A stretch of DNA of 59,138 nt, from contig CAKZSH010000028.1 in the NCBI GenBank assembly GCA_937918905.1, forward strand, positions 1-59,138, read 5' to 3'. Positions 16,544 through 25,452 of the stretch are shown piece by piece. A model generated the notes under the pieces. That model saw only the letters and a program-made list of their open reading frames with translations, did not search any database and had not been told where the DNA came from. Source of the stretch: an uncultured Saprospiraceae bacterium (GTDB taxonomy: Bacteria; Bacteroidota; Bacteroidia; Chitinophagales; Saprospiraceae). The position numbers were made by a program, and so were the translations under genes. Within the stretch, counting starts at the first letter, position 1; each line of letters begins with the position of its first letter.

Positions 16544-17383
16544 ATGGTAGTAAGCATAATAGGTGTCGGTCTTATAGGAGGTTCAATGGCAATCAGTTTA
16601 AAAGAAAATGGATTTGCAACTAAAATAATTGGCGTTGATGCCAGTCCAAATAATATAGATAAAGCATTTCGACGAAGGTTGATTGATGAGGATAAAAGTT
16701 TGGAAGATGCAATTGCTGAATCAGATATTATTATCATTTCGATTCCTGTAAATGCAATGTTACAAGTTCTACCAAAAGTCTTAGATTTAGTAACGACACA
16801 AGTAGTTATGGATGTTGGTTCCACAAAATTTGAATTGATGAACCATATTAAAAATCATCCTAATCGAAAACAATTTGTAGGTACGCATCCAATGGCAGGG
16901 ACAGAACATTCAGGGCCAGAGGCAGCTATTCCCAATTTATTTGATAATAAAACGACTGTGATTTGTGATGCAGCACAGTCTTCAAAAGAAGCAGTTGAAA
17001 AAGTAGAAAACCTATATAACGCATTGAAAATGAGAGTGATACGTATGGATTCAAATGCTCATGATATACATACGGCTTATGTTTCTCATATTTCACATAT
17101 CAGTTCATTTGCTTTAGCATTGACAGTTTTAGAAAAAGAAAAAAACGAAAAAGCGATTTTGGATTTGGCAAGTAGTGGGTTTAGTTCTACTGTTCGATTA
17201 GCCAAAAGTTCGGCAGATATGTGGGTTCCTGTTTTTCAACAAAACCGAGATAATGTTTTAGATGTTTTAGATGAACATATTAATTCTTTGTCAAAATTTA
17301 GAACCTATTTGATAAAGAAAGATTTTAAAAAAATCAAGGAGTTGATTGAACAGTCGAATGAAATACGAAGAATACTTTCTTAG
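16544..17383 (+). CDS. tyrA: Prephenate dehydrogenase
   Basis: This 279-residue NAD-dependent enzyme oxidatively decarboxylates prephenate to 4-hydroxyphenylpyruvate for tyrosine synthesis. It opens with the dinucleotide motif IGVGLIGGSMA and contains DVGSTK and the catalytic-site GTHPMAGTEHSGPEAA (His of the TyrA active site). A helical dimerisation half carries HISHISSFALA. It has no chorismate mutase or ACT domain, which fits the fused mutase at the operon end. It starts one base after the aminotransferase stop, so translation is probably coupled. Confidence 0.95.
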   Translation: MVVSIIGVGLIGGSMAISLKENGFATKIIGVDASPNNIDKAFRRRLIDEDKSLEDAIAESDIIIISIPVNAMLQVLPKVLDLVTTQVVMDVGSTKFELMNHIKNHPNRKQFVGTHPMAGTEHSGPEAAIPNLFDNKTTVICDAAQSSKEAVEKVENLYNALKMRVIRMDSNAHDIHTAYVSHISHISSFALALTVLEKEKNEKAILDLASSGFSSTVRLAKSSADMWVPVFQQNRDNVLDVLDEHINSLSKFRTYLIKKDFKKIKELIEQSNEIRRILS

Positions 17384-17384
17384 G

Positions 17385-17500
17385 TAATTTTGAGTTTTGA
17401 ATAATGAATTTTGAATGATTCGAATAATTTAGAATTCAACAATTTTCATTCATTCATAATTCATAATTCACAATTCACAATTCATCATTCAAAATTAATT
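17385..17500. repeat. Inverted repeat of TTGAAT-type units
   Basis: TTTTGAATAATGAATTTTGAATGA on the left, starting at about 17393, faces multiple TTCATAATTCACAATTC-like units on the right. It sits inside the operon between tyrA and the DAHP synthase gene. There is no T-run, so it is more likely a processing or stability element than a terminator. Confidence 0.6.
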
Positions 17501-17532
17501 TATCAAAATCAAATCATAACAATACAATTACA

Positions 17533-18621
17533 ATGGAAATGCAATTCAAACCTCTAGTTGAAAAAGAAGAAGGACAGCCTATCATCATTGCTGGCCCATG
17601 TAGTGCAGAGACAGAAGAACAAGTTTTAGAAACTGCACATGGATTAAAAGATCAAAATGTAGATTTCTTTCGTGCAGGTATATGGAAACCTCGAACTCGA
17701 CCGAATTCTTTTGAAGGAGTCGGTAAAACGGGATTGCCCTGGCTCAAAAGGGTAAAAGAAGAAACAGGCTTAAAAGTAACCACAGAAGTTGCTAAAGCAG
17801 AGCATGTTTATGAATGTTTAAAACACGGAATTGATTTATTGTGGCTTGGAGCAAGAACCACCGTAAGTCCTTTTGCTGTGCAAGAAATTGCAGATGCAAT
17901 GGAAGGAATGGATGTTCCAGTTTTGATAAAAAATCCAATCAATCCAGATTTGAATTTATGGATAGGAGCAATTGAAAGAATTTATAATGCAGGAATTCAT
18001 CGAGTAGGAGTGATTCACCGTGGATTTTCTTTGGCGGGCAATAGCAATTATAGAAATGAACCACTTTGGCAAATTCCAATTGAACTCAAACGTCGATTTC
18101 CTGAGTTGAAAATTATTTGTGATAATAGCCATATCTGTGGACGAAGAGATACGCTTGCTGATGTTGCACAAAAAGCATTTGACTTGAGTTTTCATGGTTT
18201 GATGACAGAGACGCATCCCCGACCTGACGAGGCATGGAGTGATGCCAAACAACAAATTACGCCAGTTATTTTTAAAGAAATGATTGATAATTTAATTATC
18301 AAAAGGGAGGAATTGGATACGGAAGATTTAGAAAGTATTGAAGCTTTAAGAGTTCGAATTGATGCAATTGATAATCAATTAATGGAGTTGTTAGGAAATA
18401 GAATGGAAGTCGCAGAATCTATCGGACTTTATAAAAAAGCAAAAAGTATTTCCATTTTACAACCTGTTCGATGGAACGAGATTTTGGAAAAGGCAATTAC
18501 AAAAGGAAATGAAAGAGGATTAAGTGAGGAATTTATCACTCAATTTTTAAAAGCCATTCACCAAGAATCTATCAATCATCAAATGGAAGTGACAAAGCCA
18601 GATATGGTTAAGAAAAGATAG
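17533..18621 (+). CDS. Bifunctional DAHP synthase / chorismate mutase
   Basis: This 362-residue fusion catalyses the first step of the shikimate pathway and the chorismate-to-prephenate step. The N-terminal part (1-260) is a KdsA-like/type I-beta DAHP synthase barrel, with IIAGPCSAE, AGIWKPRTRPNSFEG, GARTT, IKNPINPD and metal-site DNSHICG, THPRPDEAWSD. The C-terminal 90 residues form an AroQ-type chorismate mutase (ALRVRIDAIDNQLMELLGNRM and the VRWNEIL helix). This is a common arrangement in Bacteroidota. As it makes the prephenate used by both branch enzymes upstream, feedback through the mutase domain is likely. A strong terminator follows. Confidence 0.95.
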   Translation: MEMQFKPLVEKEEGQPIIIAGPCSAETEEQVLETAHGLKDQNVDFFRAGIWKPRTRPNSFEGVGKTGLPWLKRVKEETGLKVTTEVAKAEHVYECLKHGIDLLWLGARTTVSPFAVQEIADAMEGMDVPVLIKNPINPDLNLWIGAIERIYNAGIHRVGVIHRGFSLAGNSNYRNEPLWQIPIELKRRFPELKIICDNSHICGRRDTLADVAQKAFDLSFHGLMTETHPRPDEAWSDAKQQITPVIFKEMIDNLIIKREELDTEDLESIEALRVRIDAIDNQLMELLGNRMEVAESIGLYKKAKSISILQPVRWNEILEKAITKGNERGLSEEFITQFLKAIHQESINHQMEVTKPDMVKKR

Positions 18622-18635
18622 ACTTTTGACGATGG

Positions 18636-18743
18636 ACGTTAGACGTACGCTTCGCTTGACGTTTGACGTTGTCGAATACTATTGATTCTACAATTTCGGT
18701 AACGTAAAAACGTCCAACGTCAGGCGCAGCTCAAGTCTAACGT
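18636..18743. repeat. Imperfect inverted repeat with TTGTCGAATACT in the centre
   Basis: The arms 18636-18670 and 18709-18743 (ACGTTAGAC, then CGC, CTTGACGTTTGACGTT and the corresponding complement) pair with a few mismatches. TTGTCGAATACT starts at 18669, at the loop edge. The element lies between the DAHP synthase stop and its terminator. Confidence 0.7.
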
Positions 18744-18783
18744 AAAAAAGCAGATTACTAAATAAATAGTAATCTGCTTTTTT
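18744..18783 (+). terminator. Intrinsic terminator of the aromatic operon
   Basis: AAAAAAGCAGATTACTA (18744-18760) pairs exactly with TAGTAATCTGCTTTTTT (18767-18783), with a six-base loop and further T. This is the clear end of the four-gene operon. Confidence 0.9.
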
Positions 18784-18815
18784 TATTGTTTTAATTTTTC
18801 GTACTTCGTAACCTT

Positions 18816-18925
18816 GTAACCGCCAACTTCAGTTGGCAGGTTGTACTAAAGTAGTTGATTAACTATTTAAATACAATGGATACCCTCTATTTTAAAACAA
18901 CCTGCCAACTGAAGTTGGCGGTTAC
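18816..18925. repeat. Nested palindromic repeat A, copy 1
   Basis: The 29-base arms 18816-18844 and 18897-18925 are perfect complements. Each arm is itself partly palindromic (GCCAACTTCAGTTGGC). Related elements lie at 25345-25449 and 52094-52186. In this copy the inner stem uses AAC/GTT where the others have AAA/TTT, changed on both sides. It ends 22 bases before the downstream SDR start. Confidence 0.9.
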
Positions 18926-18947
18926 ATTTACAAAAAAAACATACAAA

Positions 18948-19742
18948 ATGAAATATACCAATCAAGTGATTTGGATTACGGGAGCATCCTCAGGAATAGG
19001 AGAGGCGATAGCTTTAGAAATGGCAAAGGAAAAAACGAAATTAGTTTTATCAGCACGACGGGCAGAGGTACTTGAAGTCGTAGCCAAAAAATGTACAGAT
19101 TTAGGTGCGGAATGTTTAGTGTTACCTATGGATGTTACGGATTTTGATAGTATCGAAGGAAATGTAAATATATTGTTGGGGAAATTTGGTAGGGTCGATG
19201 TTTTGATTAACAATGCAGGAATTAGTCAACGTGGTTTAACTGCTGATACTGATTTTGAGGTAGATCGACGGATTATGGAGATTAATTATTTTGGAAATAT
19301 TGCTTTGACCAAAGCTGTTTTGCCTATGATGTTAAAACAAGGAAATGGTCAAATTGTACCGATCAGTAGCTTGGTTGGCATATTTGGATTTCCACAAAGA
19401 TCAGCTTATTCTGCTTCCAAACATGCGCTTCATGGATTTTATGAAACCATGCAAGTGGAATACTATAATGAAAATTTAAAAGTCAATATCATTTGTCCAG
19501 GAAGAATAAAAACTGATATTTCAGTTAATTCTCTAACTCAAGATGGAACGAAGTATGGCAAAATGGATTCTGGTCAAGCTAAAGGAATTTCAGCTGAAAA
19601 ATGTGCACAAATTATCATCCGATCCATGAAAAAAAACAAGAGACTTACGGTCATTGGGGGAGAAGGAAAGTTGATGGTTTTTTTGAAAAAATTTATCCCA
19701 CCTTTGTTTTATAAAGTAGCAAGTAATATTAGTGCAACTTAG
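18948..19742 (+). CDS. Short-chain dehydrogenase/reductase
   Basis: 264 residues from the ATG at 18948. An in-frame ATG at 18855 lies inside the loop of repeat A and would translate the repeat arm, so it is rejected. It shows WITGASSGIGEA, NNAG, the catalytic PISSLVGIFG serine, YSASKHA (Tyr and Lys) and CPGRIKTD. It resembles the DHRS7-like/YqjQ group of classical SDRs. The substrate is unknown, and the C-terminal hydrophobic stretch (FLKKFIPPLFYKVAS) suggests membrane association. DNA ligase D follows on the same strand, 113 bases later from its preferred start. Confidence 0.88.
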   Translation: MKYTNQVIWITGASSGIGEAIALEMAKEKTKLVLSARRAEVLEVVAKKCTDLGAECLVLPMDVTDFDSIEGNVNILLGKFGRVDVLINNAGISQRGLTADTDFEVDRRIMEINYFGNIALTKAVLPMMLKQGNGQIVPISSLVGIFGFPQRSAYSASKHALHGFYETMQVEYYNENLKVNIICPGRIKTDISVNSLTQDGTKYGKMDSGQAKGISAEKCAQIIIRSMKKNKRLTVIGGEGKLMVFLKKFIPPLFYKVASNISAT

Positions 19743-19855
19743 AAAATAATATTGTTTCATTTGTATTGAGGGTTAAAAATCGGATTACGTTGGACGTTCA
19801 ACGTCTAACGAAATTTCTCTATCTTGCTTTCCATTATAAAACAATATATTTTCAA

Positions 19856-22153
19856 ATGCCTTCCAAACCTATTTTTACAGAGGTAGATGGTCAACGGTTG
19901 AAGTTAACTAACTTGGAAAAAGTATTGTACTCAACCAAATCTTTTTCCAAAGCTGAGATCATTTCTTATGCTTTGGAAGTGGCTCCGTATATGTTGCCCT
20001 ATGTAAAAGGAAGACCTTTGACCTTGATTCGGTTTCCTGATGGAATAGGTGGTAAAACATTTTATACCAAAAATAAACCTTCGTGGACACCCGATTGGGT
20101 ACCAACTTCTTATTTGCCTTGGGATGAAGAAAATGAATATTTATTGGCACTTGAAAAACCACATTTGGTTTGGTTGGCAAATTTGGCAGCATTGGAAATT
20201 CATACCATGAATAGTACCATCAATCATATTCTTCAACCCAATCAATTTGTCATTGATTTAGACCCACCCGATGATGAAGATTTTAAGATCGTAAAAAACA
20301 TTGCTTTTACATTAAAAGATTTTTTGGAAAATTTAGGTTATCATCCTTTCGCAAAATTAAGTGGAGGAAAAGGAATTCATTTGGTGATTCCTATCATCCC
20401 TAAGTACGATTATGATACGATGTCAAAATCAGTAAAAGGAATGATGAAAGATTTTATTTCCAAAAATCCTAAAACCACTTTAGCCGTTCATAAAAAGAAA
20501 AGGAGTGATAAAATTCTATTGGACATTTATCGAAACTATCCTGGCAACACGACCATTGCACCTTATAGTTTAAGAGGAAAAGAAGGTGCGCCTATTTCGA
20601 TGCCATTGACTTGGAAGGAAATTGAAATAATCGAGACAGCAAAAGCATTTGATTTAAATGATGCCTTAAAATATTTGAAAAAGAATGGTGATGCTTGGGA
20701 CGGTTTTTATCAAAAAGCAACTCCATTACACGATCAAGAAATTCAAATTTCGACTGGAGAAAATTTGGAAGTTTACGATTCTAAAAGAGATTTTGCAAAA
20801 ACTACTGAACCTGCCTCAAAAGAAAAAGATACAAGATTTGATACTTCTAAAGTCAATAATAAATTTGTAATTCATATACATCATGCTTCTCGATTGCATT
20901 ATGATTTGCGATTGGGAGAGGATAATGTTTTGAAGTCATGGGCGATTCCAAAAGGTTTACCATTGGAAAAAGGAGTAAAGAGATTGGCGATTCAGACCGA
21001 AGACCATCCTGCAAAATATATTGATTTTGAAGGGGAAATACCGAAAGATGAATATGGAGGAGGACAAATGTGGGTTTTTGAAACGGGTGATATTGAATGG
21101 ATAAAAAAAGGAAAATCCAAATATAAATTCAGGTTAAAAGGCAAACAACTCGATGCGGAATTTTCGCTCTATCGTATAAAAGATGGGGAATGGATGATTC
21201 AACGTTCGGACGATGCTAATCTGGAAATTTTAAAACATGGAATTAAGCCTATGCTTTGCGATGCTTCCAAAGGTTTGCCTGCGCAATCGTCTAAATATTT
21301 TTTTGAGATAAAATGGGACGGGATTCGAGTGTTATTTTACAAACAAAAAGATAAGGTCAAGTTAATCAGTCGATCGGGTAGAGATATCATTGACCAGTTT
21401 CCAGAGTTTCAAGATGGAAAATTCCTTCGAGTTCAAAATGCAATTATTGATTGCGAATTGGTTTGTTTGGATGACTCTGGAAAACCTGTTTTTTCGGATG
21501 TGATTTCACGTATGCATCGAATCGGAAAAGCAAGTATTCAAAATGCTAGTAAATCGAAACCTGCTTATATGTATGCTTTTGATTGCTTATATTTGGATGG
21601 AAAAAAAATGACTTCTTTTCCTTTGACTCGACGAAGAGAATGGTTGGAGGCAATTTTTAGAACAGGAGATAAAACTCGTTTGAGTGATATTTTTGAAGAT
21701 GGGCAACAAATTTTTGATGCGGCTCAAACCATGGGACTTGAAGGAATTATGGCAAAGCAAAAAGATGGGAAATATTTTGCTGGCAATCGTTCGGAGGTTT
21801 GGAAAAAAATAAAATTCCGTCAAACTTTTGAAGCACACATCATTGGTTTTACTAAAGGGAAGGGAGATCGTGCGAATATTTTTGGGGCGTTACATTTAGC
21901 TAATCCAGCAGGGGATGGTTGGAAATATTTAGGGAAAGTAGGAACTGGTTTTGATCAAAAAAAAATGGCTGAAATATGGCAACAAATTAATGTTTTAGAA
22001 ACGATTTCAAAACCAATTCAAGAAAGTGTGGATGAGGAAAAAAGAACGACTTGGGTTATTCCACAGTTTCTTTGTGAGGTGGAGTTTGCTTCTTTTGCTT
22101 CGACTGGTACGTTGCGAGAACCTGTATTTTTAAAGATGTGGAATAAGGATTAA
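19856..22153 (+). CDS. ligD: ATP-dependent DNA ligase D (polymerase, phosphoesterase and ligase domains)
   Basis: 765 residues from the ATG at 19856 (MPSKPIFTEVDG). The frame opens 30 codons earlier in sequence without family similarity. The domain order is polymerase/primase (about 1-290; LTNLEKVLY, SKAEII, the metal-binding DLDPPDD and SGGKGIHLVIP), 3'-phosphoesterase (about 330-460; FVIHIHHASRLHYDLRL and the GGGQMWVF region), and ligase (about 465-765; adenylated Lys486 in EIKWDGIR). This POL-PE-LIG order resembles mycobacterial LigD rather than the Pseudomonas order. The enzyme repairs double-strand breaks by non-homologous end joining with Ku; no ku gene is in this window. All three domains keep their key residues. 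Confidence 0.95.
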   Translation: MPSKPIFTEVDGQRLKLTNLEKVLYSTKSFSKAEIISYALEVAPYMLPYVKGRPLTLIRFPDGIGGKTFYTKNKPSWTPDWVPTSYLPWDEENEYLLALEKPHLVWLANLAALEIHTMNSTINHILQPNQFVIDLDPPDDEDFKIVKNIAFTLKDFLENLGYHPFAKLSGGKGIHLVIPIIPKYDYDTMSKSVKGMMKDFISKNPKTTLAVHKKKRSDKILLDIYRNYPGNTTIAPYSLRGKEGAPISMPLTWKEIEIIETAKAFDLNDALKYLKKNGDAWDGFYQKATPLHDQEIQISTGENLEVYDSKRDFAKTTEPASKEKDTRFDTSKVNNKFVIHIHHASRLHYDLRLGEDNVLKSWAIPKGLPLEKGVKRLAIQTEDHPAKYIDFEGEIPKDEYGGGQMWVFETGDIEWIKKGKSKYKFRLKGKQLDAEFSLYRIKDGEWMIQRSDDANLEILKHGIKPMLCDASKGLPAQSSKYFFEIKWDGIRVLFYKQKDKVKLISRSGRDIIDQFPEFQDGKFLRVQNAIIDCELVCLDDSGKPVFSDVISRMHRIGKASIQNASKSKPAYMYAFDCLYLDGKKMTSFPLTRRREWLEAIFRTGDKTRLSDIFEDGQQIFDAAQTMGLEGIMAKQKDGKYFAGNRSEVWKKIKFRQTFEAHIIGFTKGKGDRANIFGALHLANPAGDGWKYLGKVGTGFDQKKMAEIWQQINVLETISKPIQESVDEEKRTTWVIPQFLCEVEFASFASTGTLREPVFLKMWNKD

Positions 22154-22219
22154 CATTTTGATTTTGATTTAAATTTTTGATTTTCCACGTTTAAGCCAGA
22201 GGCTTGGTAATGGTTCACA

Positions 22220-22246
22220 CCATGGCTGGAGCCATGGCGCGAGCGC
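22220..22246. repeat. GC-rich double palindrome
   Basis: CCATGGCT-GG-AGCCATGG (22220-22237) is followed at once by GCGC-GA-GCGC (22237-22246). The stretch is strikingly GC-rich for this DNA. It lies between ligD and the next gene with no T-run. Confidence 0.7.
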
Positions 22247-22333
22247 GCGAGCAGGGAGTACTCTCAATATGTTAAAGTTTTTGAAGAACTGAAAAGAGGG
22301 TTCTGTAATTTCGTTTGTAATAAAAATATAAAG

Positions 22334-23092
22334 ATGAAAATCAATTTCCTCTTTTTGTTGTTGCCATTTTTCTTTCCATTAGATAGTTTTTGTCAAAGTG
22401 ATGCCTACTATGGAAAAAGCGATTTTCCTTTTCGAAGAAAAACCAATATTCATTTCAATGTTGGTTATAAATATTCATTTCATTATGGTCGTTTGGTTTT
22501 AGCTAATCCTGTGGTCACCAATACATCTGGAAGAGACCTGGAGACGATTAAGCAATTTCCTTCTACTACTTTTGATATATCATTAACCTTTAATCATTTT
22601 ATTGATAATAGACAAGAAGTTTTTGGTGGGTTTGGGGTGTCTGAACATATTTATGAAGAGGAAGGACAAGTTGTTTACGCTTTATCTAATGGTAATACAA
22701 ATAGATATACTTATTCGGATTTATTTTATTATGAGCATTTTTATTTTTTAGTGGGGCATCGTTATACTTTTCCAGCAAAGGGACAATTGTTTCCTTATAT
22801 CGAAAATAGCTTTCAAAGTGATTGGTTGTCAGAAGATCCTCGAACTTATTTCCCAGCTAATTTTTTTAATCGAAATGGTTATTCCTATAAATTTCATTTA
22901 GGGGTGAGGGCCATTGGTGAAATTCCAATTCTTTTTGGTAAGAATAGTTTAAAAGTGAATGCCTTATTTTCAGTTTTTTTTCAAAGTGCATTAGTAAAAT
23001 ATAACTTTAAAAAGTTTAATAGAGATTATTATCCTTATGCTTACGGAGTCAATCTTTCGATAGTTTTAGGAAAATTGCAATGGCTAAATTGA
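22334..23092 (+). CDS. Exported protein, probable outer-membrane beta-barrel
   Basis: This 252-residue protein starts with a signal peptide (hydrophobic residues 4-18, cleavage near FCQSD). The mature part alternates aromatic and polar residues in strands such as INVGYKYSFHYGRLVL-like and SYKFHLGVRAIGEIPI segments. It ends with a strand typical of outer-membrane barrels (YGVNLSIVLGKLQWLN). I do not recognise a specific family. It may belong to the small OmpW/OprF-like barrels of Bacteroidota, but this is only inferred from composition. It is convergent with the pullulanase gene across repeat B. Confidence 0.6.
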   Translation: MKINFLFLLLPFFFPLDSFCQSDAYYGKSDFPFRRKTNIHFNVGYKYSFHYGRLVLANPVVTNTSGRDLETIKQFPSTTFDISLTFNHFIDNRQEVFGGFGVSEHIYEEEGQVVYALSNGNTNRYTYSDLFYYEHFYFLVGHRYTFPAKGQLFPYIENSFQSDWLSEDPRTYFPANFFNRNGYSYKFHLGVRAIGEIPILFGKNSLKVNALFSVFFQSALVKYNFKKFNRDYYPYAYGVNLSIVLGKLQWLN

Positions 23093-23170
23093 TTATTGTT
23101 TTTTTTAATTTTTTATGATAAAAAATTCTAACTCATTTAAAAAGCGATGAGTAGCTATTCAGCATTGGGT

Positions 23171-23293
23171 ATACACGACACGAATCAAGGTTTGATTTTT
23201 CAAGTCAAGCCGTGACTTATATTGATAATTTTAGATATTGATATTCTTAGAAGTCAAGGTCTGATTTTTCAAGTCAGACCTTGACTCGTGTAT
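23171..23293. repeat. Nested palindromic repeat B, copy 1
   Basis: Two arms with ATACACGA, TCAAGGT(T/C)TGA and AAGTCA segments face each other, and each arm folds on itself. Copies lie at 37433-37570 and 56179-56309. This copy separates two convergent genes, and its right end touches the pullulanase stop codon. It may help end both transcripts. Confidence 0.8.
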
Positions 23294-25296
23294 CACTCTT
23301 GAATCAAAACCATGATGTCATTTCCTTCAATATTTATTCGTCCTTTGCTTAAAGATTCCAAACCATTTTCATCCACCAATCCATCTTTGATAATTGCTTT
23401 CCAAATTCCTTTTGGCATTTTTACTTTTTGACCATAACTATTTCCATTGAGGACAACTACGATTTTTTTCCATTGATCGCCTACAGCCTCACCATTAATT
23501 TGGTAGGAAATAAAATTTTTATTGACCTCTAAGAATTTAAGATTTTTGGAAATGTCTTGTTGGGAAGTCATTCTAAAAGCGGGATGCTCTTTTCGAATTT
23601 TTATTAAACTTTTTACAAATTCGACAGTTTGCAAATGACGTTTTTTTCGACTCCAATTAATTTCATTAATGTTATCAGGACTTTGGTAGGAATTTTCTAC
23701 GCCATTTTTAGTTCTTAAAAATTCTGATCCAGCATGTAAAAAAGGAACACCTTGCGAAGTCAAAACTGTTCCTAAAGCAAGTCTTGCCATTTTTTCTTTT
23801 TCAACTTCAGTTGCTTGAGGTCGAGAATTGGTGAGGCGATCATACAAGGTATGGTTGTCGTGGCAACTCACATAATTGATACATTGAGCAGGTTGATTGG
23901 CCCAAGGTGCTTTGGAATAATTAACGGTATCATAATCGACTTGCGGATGTTTGGTTGCAGCCACAATCCCAAATTTGACACTCTCTTCAAATCCCGCTTC
24001 GCCACTTATAAATGCTTTTGCATCGGCAGTAAAAACATGTCCCTTGAGTCCATCTCGAATATCATCACTAAAGGCAGCAACCTGATCGAGTTGGGGTACA
24101 TTTTGTTTAAGTGCTCTTTGCGCTTCGGGGAGTGGACTATCACCTGCTGTCCAGCCTTCACCATATACAAAAATGCTAGGATCAATTTTATTTAAAGTTT
24201 TGGAAACTAAGTTCATGGTTTCAATATCATGGATGCCCATCAAGTCAAATCGAAAACCATCAATATGATATTCTTCCGCCCAATATTTTACAGAATGTAA
24301 AATAAAATTACGCATCATCGGACGTTCCGATGCAGTTTCATTTCCACAACCTGAAGCATTTGATTTAGAGCCATCTTTAGTTTGCCTAAAGTAATAATCA
24401 GGAACTAATCGGTCAAAAGGAGATCGGCGACTGTTCCCAGTATGATTATAAACGACATCCAAAACTACTCGAATTCCAGCATCATGAAATGCTTTTACCA
24501 ATTGTTTAAATTCCTTAATTCTAGTTGCCCCATTTCTAGCATCAGTTGCATAACTTCCTTCGGGTACATTATAAAGGTGTGGATCATAACCCCAATTATA
24601 CTTTCTTTCGGAATCAGGTTTGGTTTCATCAACACTTGTAAAATCAAATGATGGGAGCAAATGAACATGTGTTACGCCTACATCTTTGATATGTGCAATT
24701 CCAGTTGCAAGACCTTCAGGACTCGTAGTACCTAGTTCAGTTAATCCTAGAAATTTTCCTTTATTTTGAATCCCTGATGTGGAGGAAATACTCATGTCTC
24801 TTACGTGTAATTCGTAAATGATAATATCATTAGGTTGAGCGAGAGGAGGACGTTGGTCATTTTCCCAACCTTCGGGATTAGTTTTTTTTAAATCAATAAT
24901 TTGAGTTCTTTTTCCATTTCTTCCACAAGCAACCGAGTAAGGATCAGGGGCATCTTTACTCCATCCCCATTGGTTTTTAACTTGAAGTGTGTAATATTTT
25001 CCTTCTAAATTTTCATTGATGGTTATTGTCCAAACGCCTCCTTCGGTTTCTTTCATGACATGGGTTTCTTTAATAATGCCTTGAATATCTTCATCGTAAA
25101 TGAGTAATCTGGCAGCAGTTGCGCTGGGGGACCAAAATTTGAAAGTGGTTTTTTCTGGACTAAAATTACAGCCTAGGTCGTCGCCATTGTAAATGGGGTA
25201 ATCGTCGAATGATTTATATCTTGATTCCATAACTTGATCTTCAAATTCGCAGCTAAAAAATAAGGTTAGTATAAAAATTAGAAGAATGTTTTTCAT
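23293..25296 (-). CDS. pulA: Type I pullulanase lipoprotein (GH13)
   Basis: This 667-residue protein hydrolyses alpha-1,6 branches in pullulan or glycogen-like glucans. A lipoprotein signal ends in the lipobox FFSC (Cys16). A CBM48-like domain follows (FKFWSPSATAARLLIY, about 50-130). The GH13 barrel has the type I pullulanase signature YNWGYDP, region I DVVYNHT, region II GFRFDLMG (nucleophile Asp), region III EGW (acid Glu) and region IV SCHDNHT. A C-terminal beta-sandwich ends the protein. The length suits bacterial type I enzymes. A surface or periplasmic location is suggested by the lipobox. No SusC/SusD pair is nearby, so it is not part of a visible polysaccharide utilisation locus. Confidence 0.93.
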   Translation of the reverse strand: MKNILLIFILTLFFSCEFEDQVMESRYKSFDDYPIYNGDDLGCNFSPEKTTFKFWSPSATAARLLIYDEDIQGIIKETHVMKETEGGVWTITINENLEGKYYTLQVKNQWGWSKDAPDPYSVACGRNGKRTQIIDLKKTNPEGWENDQRPPLAQPNDIIIYELHVRDMSISSTSGIQNKGKFLGLTELGTTSPEGLATGIAHIKDVGVTHVHLLPSFDFTSVDETKPDSERKYNWGYDPHLYNVPEGSYATDARNGATRIKEFKQLVKAFHDAGIRVVLDVVYNHTGNSRRSPFDRLVPDYYFRQTKDGSKSNASGCGNETASERPMMRNFILHSVKYWAEEYHIDGFRFDLMGIHDIETMNLVSKTLNKIDPSIFVYGEGWTAGDSPLPEAQRALKQNVPQLDQVAAFSDDIRDGLKGHVFTADAKAFISGEAGFEESVKFGIVAATKHPQVDYDTVNYSKAPWANQPAQCINYVSCHDNHTLYDRLTNSRPQATEVEKEKMARLALGTVLTSQGVPFLHAGSEFLRTKNGVENSYQSPDNINEINWSRKKRHLQTVEFVKSLIKIRKEHPAFRMTSQQDISKNLKFLEVNKNFISYQINGEAVGDQWKKIVVVLNGNSYGQKVKMPKGIWKAIIKDGLVDENGLESLSKGRINIEGNDIMVLIQE

Positions 25297-25344
25297 TTTT
25301 GATTTGTTTAATTTTATATCGTGTCAGCTAAGATAATTTTAAAC

Positions 25345-25449
25345 TGTAACCGCCAAATTCATTTGGCAGGTTGTTCGGATCATTGGCTTTGCCAATTATC
25401 CGCAACTTGGATTACTTACACAACCAGCCAAATGAATTTGGCGGTTACA
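25345..25449. repeat. Nested palindromic repeat A, copy 2
   Basis: The arms 25345-25374 and 25420-25449 pair with one mismatch. Each contains GCCAAATTCATTTGGC. The loop also holds a small hairpin (ATTGGC with GCCAAT). It lies between the pullulanase start and the end of the UbiB-like kinase gene. Confidence 0.88.
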
Positions 25450-25452
25450 TGG

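Noticed and set aside
18855-18947. N-terminal extension of the SDR gene from an upstream ATG
   Set aside because: The extension translates the loop and arm of repeat A; the ATG at 18948 begins the normal SDR fold.
19766-19855. N-terminal extension of DNA ligase D
   Set aside because: Thirty codons without family similarity; the ATG at 19856 fits the usual LigD start.
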